A stretch of DNA of 64,000 bases, from contig JXTC01000110.1 of assembly GCA_002914845.1 (NCBI GenBank), positions 10,001-74,000 on the forward strand. Reading direction: 5' to 3'. Below are positions 22,516 to 34,071 of the stretch, piece by piece (the stretch's first letter is position 1; the number at the start of each line of letters is the position of its first letter). This DNA comes from Trema orientale (taxonomy: Eukaryota > Streptophyta > Magnoliopsida > Rosales > Cannabaceae). Both the position numbers and the translations under genes were made by a program. A model generated the notes under the pieces. It made no database searches, was not told where the DNA came from, and worked only from the letters and a program-made list of their open reading frames with translations.

Positions 22516-24102
22516 TCTAGTTTTATGTTTGGGATATATTTAAGTTAAATAAAACTCACGTCCAATCCAATCCAAACCCAATTTTAATTTGATTGGCCAT
22601 TAAACAAATGTCATATTAGATTAAATACACTACTGCAAAGTCTAACCTTTTATTGGTTGCATTTGATTTAATTGCTTTGTGCTAAATCTTTAGATTTGAA
22701 TTGATCCATACCTCTAAGAAAACGTCTCCAGTGCAATAGAAATTACAGCACTAATGCTACAATTTAACATATAGCTTATAAGTCTTCTTCCAATACAAGT
22801 ATTATTTCTTGTGCCAAATTTAGCATATGCTATATTTTGTACCAAATCTGATATCAAATATTGCAAAATGTAAAATTTTGGCATTCAATTTAATTGTCAT
22901 GATTATAGTTTTAAGAATATTAAAACCTACACTTTCTAATGCCCAGTCCATTATTTATACATTGTCCAATGCTCAATCAAAACACTTTTCAATATTCAAC
23001 CATTACAAAACTAACTTATTTATTGTTGCATAAAAGATTTTACAATAGCTTTGTTCATTAGAGTAAAATTTTAAAATTAGTGTCAGATTTTGCAATTTTT
23101 TGTGAGAAATAATAGCATTGGCAATAGCATTTGTAAAATTTTAAAATTAGTGTCTAATTTAGCATTTTGCAATTTTTTGTGACAAATATAGCATTGACAA
23201 CAGCATTTGTATTAAAGATAGTCTATGGCCTTCACGCAAGAAAAAAACAAATTGTATAAAATAATGTGGCATAATTTTAAATTATAAAATTTTTATCTTA
23301 TAACTAGACTGGACTATTTGCCAATAAATAAAATAAAAATTAAGTATGGCTTTTCTATAATTTTAAATATATATTTTGATTTGTGCAAAATTATACATCT
23401 TACTTAAATTCTCTGTAATTTTTTAACATTTATGTACAAATTGAGAGATTTATGTTAATTATTTTAAGTTATTTTCATGGAATTTAAAGTGCTTGTCAGC
23501 AATAAATAAAATATCTTCAATTCAAATTCTATGTTTAGTGAAGAATTTTTTTGGTCAATTTGTACACAAAAAGGTACATATTTCTAGAAATTTTAAATGT
23601 GAATGAATAATTTTGTATGAACCAAAAAATATGGTTAAAAACGCAAAGCAAAAATATTTCAAGATATTTTTATGTAGCTAACCCTAACTGGAACACTCTA
23701 TTTAAAGTTGGGTGATTGAAAATCTTACCATATTATTTAACCTTGCATCATGTCTACACTCTTAAAAGGAAAATCATCATTTTCTTAATCTTTTATCTCA
23801 TCCTCCTATTTCTACCATTGAAAATATGAATTATTTATTAAAAGTGTGTCTTTTCTTTTCTTGTATTTTATCCCTTTTATAATTACAACAAAAACGAGAT
23901 TTGATTTATAATATTTATTGAAAAAGGTTTCAATCATCAGTGCATAGAAATAAACATTTTACTTTCTTTGTAAGTTCGAGTGTGTTTGGTTAGAGGGAGA
24001 AATTAAAGAAAGGCGATGATAAAATGATTAACAAATGGATTCGCGATAGTGTAATTGTTTAGTTGAAGAGATTTGAAGAAGAAATGTGACGTAGGATTTA
24101 GA

Positions 24103-24330
24103 CTTGAAACAAATTCATTTCAAGCTTTAAAGGGCTGAAACACACAATCCAAAATCAAATGATTACTTCCCCTGTCACAACACTGAGCTAAACAAGTTTC
24201 TACTGCAACACCAAACAACACCGACTAGGCCTAATAAGAAAAATCTAAAAAATGATACAACAAAAATACAAAACCACATATGCAACAAAATATGTGTCCA
24301 AACATAAGCGATATTTAAGGAGGAGAATCA
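24103..24330. repeat. Dispersed repeat, copy 1
   Basis: Colinear with 32537-32767. Shared words include AGACTTGAAACAAAT, ACAAAAATACAAA and AATATGTGTCCAAACATAA. Family unknown; no coding capacity. Confidence 0.7.
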
Positions 24331-24630
24331 ATAATTGCCCCGCGTCATGTCACAAACATTTAAACTTGAATTCTATAAAAATATGAAGCTGAGCTTTAGG
24401 AGTAAAATTGCAGCAGAGAAAAATACCCTTCGCCAAGGTTTTATCATGAATTGCTTTTATATCTTAAGTAAATTGGAAGACTAGTGTGGTTGTTTTTCTA
24501 GATCATCTTAAAGCTTATTTTACCAAAGTTGCAAGTTAAGACGGCAGTGGATAATGGAGACAGATTTAGTTCATGTGTTTAACTTTTCTGGTGGAGATGT
24601 TCTTGAAATAAATAAAGTACTTAGGAAAGA

Positions 24631-25422
24631 TAGAGATGCAACAATTGGGTCACTCAGCTCGGTTCGACAAAATTTCAATGGCCCCACAATGGGTCACGGG
24701 CTGGGCCGGCCAATGTAAGGGAAATGGTTAGCCCAACCCATCCTGTAGGCTAGAATGGTTGGGCCGTGGGCAAGCCCGTGAATCAGTATTTTTTCATTAA
24801 AAAATACTAAAAGAATCATGAAAAGTAATTTCTAAGGAAAAATTATTAAGAGGTAGTTTGGATTCTGAAAATTGGTTAGTGGGACAAGATGGGCCGACCC
24901 ATCCAAAAATTTTAGGTGGGCTGTAACAGGTTGTCCTGTGGTCCATGATATGTAGGCCCAACCCATCCCATTTAAAAAAATGTTGAGAAATTTATGCCAA
25001 ACACCCCTTTTTAAACTTATATTTCAAAAATACCCATTTTTATTTTACATTCAAAAGTATCCGTGTTATGGTATACATTTTATTTCATGTGTAAAATATG
25101 TATGGTTTACTTGTACAGTATAAATTTATACTTCTGTTACCCATTTTGAAATGTATACCGCGTTATTTTTATACACGAGATGTATATTACGGTATACATT
25201 CCATACTATGGTATACATTTCTCCAAAAAACAAAACGGGTATTTTATAAAAGAAAAATAAAAAACGGTTATTTATAAAAATATGTTTCAGAAAACAGGTG
25301 TTTATGAACTTTTCCGAAAAATGTTAGCTAGGTCCGGCCTACTATAGTGTTGGCTAGGATGGGCCAGCCTGACACTTAGTAGGATAAGCCCGGGATAAGC
25401 CTGGCCCAAACTTGCATATCTA
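24631..25422. mobile_element. Non-autonomous hAT-like element with a nested MITE
   Basis: It begins TAGAGATGCAACAATTGGGT and ends, reversed, TAGATATGCAAGTTTGGGCC. The flanks AGGAAAGA (24623-24630) and AGGAAAGC (25423-25430) make an 8-bp duplication with one mismatch, typical of hAT. The arms are rich in GGGCCGG, GGCCCAACCC and ATGGGCC words. A second element occupies 24985-25316. No transposase is present. Confidence 0.75.
24985..25316. mobile_element. MITE nested inside the hAT-like element
   Basis: Flanked by a perfect 9-bp repeat AAAAATGTT (24976-24984 and 25317-25325). The ends GAGAAATTTATGCCAAACAC and, reversed, CGGAAAAGTTCATAAACACC are inverted repeats. A 9-bp duplication suggests Mutator-type mobilisation. 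Inside are several copies of GGTATACATT. Confidence 0.75.
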
Positions 25423-25734
25423 AGGAAAGCTATAGTAAATATTAATAGGTTTCTTTGGCTTTTAACTTTAAAAATTAAAACAATTAGGCATATACGGTAT
25501 AGGGAAATAATTAACCTTTCATACAGCTCAGGATTGGTATTTTTGAGAAAAATGACAAAGCCAGAGCGCGGTGGCAATGTCGTAAATAAAGGCATCTTTG
25601 TTTTAAAAATAGTTTATATATTAAAAAGTGTGAAATGACATAAAATCATTAATTTGGTGCAATGGCAATTATCTATCCTTTTAATGATTTACGATGCATG
25701 GTTCAAACCACAGATAATCTTATTTTCATATTTT

Positions 25735-26060
25735 AGCTTTTCTTTTCTTTTATTTTTTTTCCTTTTTTTCGTTTTGTTCCTTTTAATTCATTTTTATAAT
25801 TTTGTTTTCTCTAGAATAAGATATATAATATATTTTTTTCCTTCATGTGAAATTTTCTATTATTATTATTATTATAAAAATTGAGTAACCATTTGAAACT
25901 TTTCTATATTTTACCTTTTCCTTTCTTGTATTTTTTTTCCTTTTAATAATTTTCATGATTTTGTTTTTAAAGAAGAAGATATATAATATATTTTTTTCGT
26001 TTTGTTGGATTTTTCATGTGAATTTTATATTATTATTATTATCATAAAAATTGAGAAATG
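25735..26060. repeat. Imperfect direct duplication, spacing about 158 bp
   Basis: GATATATAATATATTTTTTT at 25820 and again at 25978, each followed by a CATGTGAA block and TATTATTATTATTA with AAAATTGAG. The pyrimidine-rich frame over it is not a gene. Confidence 0.65.
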
Positions 26061-26089
26061 GCTAGAAAATGAGTATTTGGTAATTTAAA

Positions 26090-27440
26090 GTAATCAATTA
26101 GGTGTTTTTTTTAATTAATCAATTTAATTACTAGTATTCAAACTAATGGCCACTTAGTAACTGGTTTCGAAATTGGTGACTAGTTATAACTAGTCACTAC
26201 TAGTTATAAGTTTAGTTAGAACCAATCTATTTACTATTTATCAATCCGGTTACTGGTTTTTATACAAGAACAATCTAACTATTAGCTACTATCATATCAA
26301 TTATTTGTTATTGGATACTAGCTAGTTTCTAGTCTCACATAAGTTACTAAACTACTAGCTAGTTACAAGATTAGTGACTGCGTACTGGTGGCTAATAACG
26401 AGTCTGGTTAACTATTTAGACTACTACTTATTAATTATAAGATTGGTTAATAGTGTAAAAAAAAAATACACATACACACACACCGAAAAATTTGGTTACT
26501 GGTTACTGTTTCCGGTCTTGTGACTGGTAATTGGTTACTGATTACAGTAATCAATCTAGTTACTATTTACTACTAATCAATCTAGTTATTGGTTACCAAC
26601 ATCATATAGATCATCAAATTGTCTGTTGGTTATAACTAATCAATCTAGATATTAGTTTCCAAACTGATGGCCAGTTACAAGATTGAGGTCTCCATTTTGC
26701 TTTTGGTTACTAATTACAAGATTAGTAACTAACTTCCAATAAAAAAACCACACAACACACAATGACCAATTTGGTTACTGGATATCCTGAATACTAGTTA
26801 CGAGTTTCCCTAGATACTTGTTACAGGCCTTGTGAATGGTAATTAGATTTAACTAATATGGTTACTAGTTATCAGTTTTGTTACTGGATATCAGTTTCTA
26901 GTCTTATGACTGGTAACCAGATTATTAACTAAATTGGTTACCCAAAGTCACCAAGCTAATCTGGTTATTAGTTACCAGTTCCTCACAGGTTACTACTTAC
27001 CAGTAACCGACTTTGGTTACAAGATACCCTGGATACTGGTTACCAGTTTTCCTTGATACTTGTTATAGGTATTATAAACAGTAATTAGATTTAACCAAAA
27101 TAGTTACTAGTTATCAATTTTGTTATCGATTACCAGTTACAAGACTAGTTTCCATTAACCATTTTAATTATTGGTTACTAGTTAAAAAATTATAATTTGG
27201 TTACTAGTTTCTATTTCTAGTTACTATTTTAGTTACTGGTTTCTAGTTTCTAGTGTTTAGTTATCACATTCATTTTGTTTACTAGTTTTTTATTTTTAGT
27301 TACTACTTTCTGATTACCACTTTGGCTACTAATTTCCACCATATATTAGAGTTTTGATTTCTAGTTACCATTACCAATTTAGAAATAATTTCTAGTTACC
27401 ATTACAAGTTTAATTACTGAAATCCATTTTTTCTATTCCC
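26090..27440. repeat. Degenerate array of TTACTRGTTA / GGTTACTGGTTACC words
   Basis: About 1.35 kb consists largely of variants of TTACTAGTTA, GGTTACTGGTTACCAGTT, TTTCTAGTC and CAATCTAGTTA at irregular spacing, with TAACTAG/CTAGTTA symmetry in many copies. Embedded sub-blocks repeat at longer range, such as GTTACAAGATTAGT and GGATAYCCTGRATACT. No protein is encoded. It ends just before the MITE at 27451. Confidence 0.8.
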
Positions 27441-27450
27441 ATTATTACTA

Positions 27451-28356
27451 TGGTTAATGGAACTATTGGTCCCCAACCTATTACCACTTTGGCATATTGG
27501 TCCCCAACCTTTTTTTTTTTTGTGGTATTCAAGTGTTAAATATTTCTCTTTTTAGTACTGTTGGTCTTTTTGGCATATTCCATTCAAGATTCTGTTAAAA
27601 TTCATTTGAATGAGAGAGATTTTATACTATTGATCTCGATTTTTCAATTGTTTAAGAATTTAGTCTCTAATTTTATTTTATTTAATTTTTCGTATTCATA
27701 TCTCAAATTAACAATATTGCATCTGCCAATCTTTCGGACAATTAAAATTCAAAGACGGATATAAATCAGACAGTCCATTTTAAAAACCAAATTCAAAAAA
27801 GAAAAAAAATTACGCTAACAAACCTTAGTTTATATCAAACTATAGTAATTTTATGAACAAAAAATAATTATCTTACTATTTTTAAAACTAAAAAAATTTC
27901 ATAAACACTTTATTAGTCAAATTTGACTGAACATTTACTATATCTATTAAATTTTCATTTAATTATGAATGGTTATTCTAAAAAATTAATTAACTATTTG
28001 CCAAGCAGTTTCATTATAATTGTTTTTATTTTAGGAGATATTATTATAATTTTGATAAGAATTAATGTCAAAAATATTGTTGATTAGAGATATAAATGCC
28101 AAATTTTTTTTAAAAAAAAAAAAAAAGACAAAGAGACCAATATGTTAAACAATTTAAACAATAGAAATTAATTACACAAAATTTCTCTAACTTAAATGAA
28201 TTCTAATGGAATCTTGGATGGAATGTGCCAAAAGGACTAACGGTGTCCAAAAAAAAAAAAAAAAGAAATTTTAGGTACTTGAATGCTAAAAAAGAAAGGT
28301 TGAGAATCAATATGCCAAAACAGTAATAGGTTGGGGACTATTGGTACCATTTACCC
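27451..28356. mobile_element. Long-TIR Mutator-like MITE, family D copy 1
   Basis: The perfect 9-bp duplication TTATTACTA flanks it (27442-27450 and 28357-28365). The left end TGGTTAATGGAACTATTGGT and the right end, reversed, GGGTAAATGGTACCAATAGT are inverted repeats of about 300 bp. The arms contain GTCCCCAACCTATTACC and CAAGATTCTGTTAAAATTCA. The short frame at 27561-27764 lies in the TIR and recurs in copy 2, so it is a repeat by-product. Confidence 0.9.
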
Positions 28357-28365
28357 TTATTACTA

Positions 28366-29713
28366 TTATCATTGTTTCAAGAAGAAGAAAAAAAAAAGAA
28401 TTAGTCTAGTTTTCCAACCATATTATATGTAATAGAAAATCTTTAAGTTTGAGATATTCATCACTGATTTAATGAAGACCAAACAAGTAATGAGTTTTGA
28501 GAAAAAGAAAAAAAAAGTACAAAAATGAACTTAAAAAAATAATTTTAGACAGAATAGACTTTTAGTTGAGGCCATATAAATGAACTAGATAATGAAAACC
28601 ACTTAGTACACCCATTTCCTTTTAAGCATTATATATATATATCTATATAATATTTCTTTCTTCCACAGTGGCGAAGGACAAAGCTATAGGTTATAGATTA
28701 TTGATTAATAGCAAGTATTAGAGAACCAAAAACACTTCGAAACAACCAAAATTTCAATGAAATAAATCATTTTCTGGTGTGACCAAAACAACTAAATTGG
28801 CAAGGAAGAATATTTAATTTAAACACTAGTGGTTTATCTCATAAAACTCTGGGGAACAAAAACTTTAGAGGGATTCTAAGTAAATAAACAACCAAAACTC
28901 GGGACATCATATTTGCAATTGAAGTTTTCCTGAAATAGCCACAAGAAATAGTACAAAATTAGATAAAGCATCGAAACTCACACTTCAATGGTAACAACAA
29001 AACAAAAATAAAATAAAAAAGGCTCTAATTATCTTGATAGCTTCTGGTTCTGTCTTTCTGTTCTCTTCCGCTTGAATTGAACCTGAAGCTTCACTTTCTC
29101 TATCTCTGCCCAACTAAATCAAATCCCGAAAAATTTTATTCTCAATTTTTATGGCTACCCATAACCATTTAGATGATGTTAGTCTTTCCTATCCCTTGCC
29201 CAATGTACTAGTAGTTTTAGTGCAGATGATTGCTAGAGTAAATTTCTGATGACGGGAGAAGATGAGGACCAATGCTCAGAAATAATTTAGAACAAGTAAA
29301 CTAGAAGAAAAAATGGCATTTTTCTAAGAAATACTATATGAAAGTAGTAAAAGAGAGAGGTACCGTATATTTGTTATTTTTTCTTAAATTATCATAATTT
29401 TCCCAATATTAATAAAGACTTTTGCAAGAAATTGCTTTCAAATTTTGGTCGCTATATTCTAATGGATAAGCTAAATGCAGTGTATTTTCCCTTTGATTCA
29501 TTTCGAGAACAAATGGAGCGGCCTATTCTTTTCTTTAAAAGCGTTGGGGAGGATTTAAAAAGAGTTGTCACTAGTCTGTAAGTGCCCATATTGTTGAACT
29601 AAATGAAACAATTCGAAGAATGGAGGAGTATATTCCATAAACATAATTTGGTTATGTGTCCTCATTTCTAAAGCATGGCAAGGCCAATGTGATATTTCTT
29701 GTTTACCAATATG
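28366..29713. other. AT-rich spacer; no supported gene
   Basis: A short pyrimidine-rich block at about 29040-29110 is slightly less AT-rich, but no frame or splice structure can be supported. Confidence 0.45.
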
Positions 29714-29723
29714 ATCCCTCATT

Positions 29724-30267
29724 AGGAATAGTAATGGGGCAGATCGGAGACGGTTTTTCAATTAGCATCCCTATCCTTGAAAGCCAATCACAATACCATA
29801 CCCGCCTCATTAACTATCTTTTTAGATGCGGGGACAGTGTGGGTATTACCCAATGGATAACAGGAAAAACTGTGGTTACCCACTATCTATTGATAATAAT
29901 AAAATATTAAAAAAATTAAGATGAAAATACTAAATCTTTAACAAAATATTAAACATAACAATATACTAATAATTTTCAAACTCTAAAATTTAAATATATA
30001 AATATATATAACTCTCCAAATTTATTATTTTACCAAAGATATAAGAATATAAATAAAATTAAATACATATCTATATGTATAATAATTTTTCTATGTGAAT
30101 ATATATCGGTGCGGATTATACTAATACCGTTCCTGCACCATACCCGCATATTAATGGTGCAGTTATTCCTCGCCTTGGTCATTTTTCCTGCTTGAGCGAT
30201 TTTTTCCCTCTCCGTTCAGATCGGATAACCACGGATACCCGTAACCATAGGTTATATTGCCATCCCT
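29724..30267. mobile_element. MITE, family E copy 1
   Basis: Flanked by the perfect 10-bp repeat ATCCCTCATT (29714-29723 and 30268-30277). The ends AGGAATAGTAATGGGGC and, reversed, AGGGATGGCAATATAACC are inverted repeats. The interior carries ACCCAATGGATAAC and CGGATACCCGTAACC words and an AT-rich centre. Non-coding. Confidence 0.75.
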
Positions 30268-30277
30268 ATCCCTCATT

Positions 30278-32236
30278 GAGGAACAAAATGTTTTTCTTTT
30301 CTCAAGCTTCAATCTAGTCTTAATTTTATGTCTTTTTTTGACAAATTATTTGGTTTTGATTTTTTTCCTACCTATAAAGCACATAACCTTTAGCAAAATG
30401 ACCGAATTTTGGGTTTATTTTAAGTAAATGTCTATTTTTCAAATATTATAGCAAAATGATCGTTACACATGTATATATATCATGTGTAAAATATCATATA
30501 CCCAATGTAAAAATCTTTATACTCAATACATAATTAAAACTGGTTTATCAACATATGTACTAAGTGTAAAAATACATATATATATATATATATATATATA
30601 TGGTCTTTTAACTATAAAAAAAAGAAAAGTGAACATATGTTAAACCAAAGTGTAAAAAAAGAACATCCACCATAATTTCTCTAAATTTTTTGGCCACATT
30701 GAAAGCTTGTTTTTCTTGGGGCTTTTGCAAAAATCTAGGCCGAAGTCTAAAAATTTGAAAAATCTTAGATGGGCTGAATATTTTGAAAAGTCTAGGATTA
30801 ATTTAGAAAAATTTTCTTTTAAAAATACCACTTTTCAAAAATATTTATAAAGATACTACTTTTTGAAATAAAATTGGCATTTTAAAAGTACTCTTTGTAT
30901 CTAGTCGTGTTACTTGAAGTAACCAATCGAGTTATTTGAGGTAAATCTAGTTACCTCTAGTAACTGAATGAGTTATCTTAAATACCTCGTCAATTGATTA
31001 AAGTGATATTTTTCTAAATATTTTCAAAAATAGTAATTTTATAAATAAATTTGAGATTTTTCAAAGAGTTTGAAAATTAGGGATTTTCAATACTTTTGAA
31101 ATTTTACCATATAAAATTAAACTCTCTCTTTCTCTTGTTCTGTCTCCACAAGCTAAAAAAATTCAACTACGTTATCAATCTTTTTCAAAAATTTATGCAA
31201 TTTCAAAAAGTCCATCAAAACTAGAAATTGTTAGTTTGGGATACTCTTGAAAATAGTTATGTTTGCTATTATAGATCGAATCTTCAAAATTATCTCTATA
31301 ATCATCACAACTAAAATTCCAAAAGTTTGTTCGAGTCGCTTTTATTAGTGCTGGTACATCTCCCACTATGCCCCATTGAGTCCGCGTCTTTGAATGTCCC
31401 AATAACTGAATCATGGAACGTGTAATCAACGTTATCGAAAACAACGGTCACAGATTTATGATTTCTAAGCAACAATGTCAAAAGTACACTTTGTAAGTCC
31501 ACGACAAATTTCAACTAGGGCTTGGGTCTAGGCCCTTCTATCGTGAGAATGTCCACTACATAGCTTGATATCATCAATCTTTGTTGCATCCAACACCAAA
31601 TCTCCAGCGCACTTTGAATCCTCTCGGTTCCATTGGGCCTCTCGATCCTTCACACTATGATTATTGACAAGTGGCGGAGCCAGAATCAATTTGTAGCGGG
31701 GTACTAAAGTAATTTTATTAAATGAAAAAAATGACACACAAAAATTCTAAAATTTCATAAAAATATTCAAAATGATAACAAAGTAGAATGCATCTTTAAA
31801 AAATCATCTAAAATTTAAAGTTTGTTTTTATATAAACAAAAAAAAAAGAAAAAAAAAATTTGGAGTACTTGTAAAAAATGAGAACTTATAAAAAATTCCA
31901 ATAATCCTGAAAGTTTGGTTTGAAAAATTAAATGAAAGAGGAATGTTATATTAAGGTAATTCCAAGAGTGAATTTGACCATTCACATTTCAAAGTGAGAA
32001 TAAAATTTTAAAACTATATATTTTTAATGGGATTAAACAATAAAAAAGAATTCCTTTAAAAAAAAAACAATAAAAAAGAATTCATTTTACATATAAACAG
32101 TTAAAAGAAAAAAGTGGAATGGGAGTCATGACCCCCACTTGTTCTCTATCCCTTTGCCATTGATGTTGACGTTGATACGATGTCTCGCTACTTCAGATTT
32201 GGGCATTTTCACTAAGGAGAAACCTAAGCTCTAAAT
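30278..32236. other. Spacer with a possible hAT terminus; no supported gene
   Basis: 30570-30601 is a TA microsatellite. Overlapping minus-strand frames at 31193-31514 and 31528-31737 have no domain I recognise, although base use there is less AT-biased than in the flanks. AGTGGCGGAGCCAGAATC at about 31669 resembles a hAT terminus, reading into the AT-rich segment that follows; a matching right end was not found. Confidence 0.4.
32054..32064 (+). mobile_element. 11-bp poly(A)-tailed micro-insertion
   Basis: CTTTAAAAAAA sits between perfect 19-bp direct repeats AAACAATAAAAAAGAATTC (32035-32053 and 32065-32083). The form is that of a minimal retroposon tail. Confidence 0.45.
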
Positions 32237-32250
32237 ACCAAATTATGTAA

Positions 32251-32469
32251 TCTGATTATAATTTTTGTACCAAGAGAGTGTAATTTTTTTGCCCACAACC
32301 TCGCCTCTTGGGCGTTCACTTGTAATTCTTTCGGTGATTTTGATATCACTGAAGTGCTTGATCTTGTCTGTCAGGATCACTTCCAGTGGAGTTAACTTTT
32401 ATTGTCTTTTTGGCCGTCTGGCCTTGTTTCAGTTTAATGCAATAATCCTTTATCAAAAAAAAAAAAAAA
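32251..32469 (+). mobile_element. 5'-truncated LINE (3' end only)
   Basis: Flanked by a perfect 14-bp repeat ACCAAATTATGTAA (32237-32250 and 32470-32483) and ending in a poly(A) run. One frame encodes the end of a LINE reverse-transcriptase/RNase H protein: VPRECNFFAHNLASWAFTC, then NSFGDFDITEVLDLVCQDHF, then QWS and a stop at about 32393-32395. The AHNLASWA block is typical of the plant L1-type RNase H C-terminus. About 70 bp of 3' untranslated sequence follows (GGCCGTCTGGCC, then AATAATCCTTTATC). Confidence 0.85.
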
Positions 32470-32536
32470 ACCAAATTATGTAAGAGTCTAGAAATAGAAA
32501 TCAATTTCCAAATCTGAAGCAAGATTTTGTCAAACA

Positions 32537-32767
32537 TAGACTTGAAACAAATTTATTCCAAGCTTGAAAGCGCTGAAACATATAGCCCAAAATAAAAGAA
32601 TGACTTCATTGGTTGTAGCGATGTCCTAATGAAATTTGTAGTGCACCACTAAACGACACTATTAGGCCTATAAAACAACCTAGCAAATGAAATAACAAAA
32701 ATACAAAGCCATGTAGGAAACGAAATATGTGTCCAAACATAAATGACTACTAAAGAGGTGAATCAGA
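32537..32767. repeat. Dispersed repeat, copy 2
   Basis: Colinear with 24103-24330, sharing AGACTTGAAACAAAT near its start and AATATGTGTCCAAACATAA near its end, with moderate divergence between. It lies about 50 bp beyond the LINE. Confidence 0.7.
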
Positions 32768-33502
32768 ATAGCGGACTAGACAACGAATTACAGTTATCAT
32801 ATAAAAAAACATTCTCAATGGCATCAAGATTTAAAAACTTATTTAGAAATTAAAACGTTTTGCTTTAGCTCCCTGAGGTGTAAGCTTTGAGCCGAATCAA
32901 GAAGAAAGTCTCGACTTAAGTAATAAAAACCTCGTAAAAATTCATAAAACTATTACGAAAGAGGAAAGTTATAAAATTAAAGGTCTCACAAAACAATTTA
33001 GTGATTTAGTTTATAAAAAGACATAAAATTGCATAACAAATCAATAAATTCACAAAAATTTGCAATAGCTCATAAAACAACAAATGAAAATTGAAGAGTA
33101 AAAGCTGTCGCAATACTAATTTTTGTGGTTCACTTCTAAGGGTTTTATTAATTTTGAAATTTGAAAAGTTTTGTTTTGACTTTAAAAAGGCCCAATAAAG
33201 TTTCTTCAACCGCTTCTCAATCATTTCTTTTGAATCATCAGAATCATTTCTTTTGAATCCTCAGATCACCTCAGAATCATTTCTTTCGAATCCTTAGATC
33301 ACCTCAAATATTTTTAAAAGCATGATTAGTGTTATGTGATTTTTTTTCTTTTCAAAATTAACAAAATAAATTAATATATAAATGTCAAAGATTTTGAGAT
33401 ATTATTAAAGGAGATATGTAATTTGATTATATAATAGGACAAAAGAACCTATGTTGCTTCATCCACCTATGTGGGACTCGTAATAAAACAATAACAAGTC
33501 TA

Positions 33503-34063
33503 TAAGGATGGCAATAAAACCCACGATTACCAGCATCCATGTTTATCTGATCCAAATAGCGTTGGAAAGACCATTCAATTAGAGAAAGCGATTGAGGTGG
33601 GGAATAATTATATCACAAATATGTGGGTATGGTGCTGAGACCGTATTAACATAATCCGTCCCATACCCACCTCGATATATATACATATATAGTCATATAT
33701 TAATATAAATATATACTTATTTTTTCAACACTGATATCTATATATCTTTTAAAAAATTAATAACTTTGGTGACTTATATATATTTACATATTTGAATTTA
33801 GAATTTGAAAACTATTTAGTACATATTGTTTTGTTTGTTGTAATGTCAATTTTATGAGAAAAATAATTATGTTTATTAGTATTTTTATTTTATATTTTTT
33901 TTATTTTGTCATTAACAACGGGTAATGAGTAATCAGGATTTCTTTCGTTATTCATTAGTTAATACTCGCAACGTAGCTGAATATAAAAGAATGATTAATG
34001 AGAGGGATATGATATTTATGAAAATAGTAATTGAAAAACAGTGATATGCATTATTTTCATTCC
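33503..34063. mobile_element. MITE, family E copy 2
   Basis: Flanked by the perfect 8-bp repeat CAAGTCTA (33495-33502 and 34064-34071). The left end TAAGGATGGCAATAAAACCC resembles the reversed right end of 29724-30267. The interior has GTGGGTATGGTGCTGAGACC and ACCGTATTAACATAATCC, then an AT-rich core. No coding capacity. Confidence 0.7.
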
Positions 34064-34071
34064 CAAGTCTA

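Larger units (their letters stand above)
20807..24630. other. 3' flank of NF-YB and long AT-rich spacer; no gene seen
   Basis: Contains a (TTTC)n tract at 21243-21268, a TAATC-type repeat near 22150-22172 and many AT-rich words such as repeated TGCAATTTTTTGTGA at about 23088 and 23168. Short frames (21216-21761, 21893-22162, 22827-23033) have no domain and are not called. Two tiny poly(A)-tailed insertions (22339-22390 and 22499-22515) are listed separately. Confidence 0.5.

Noticed and set aside
27561..27764. 67-codon frame conserved at 40735-40920
   Set aside because: The conservation comes from the shared MITE inverted repeat, not from selection on a protein.
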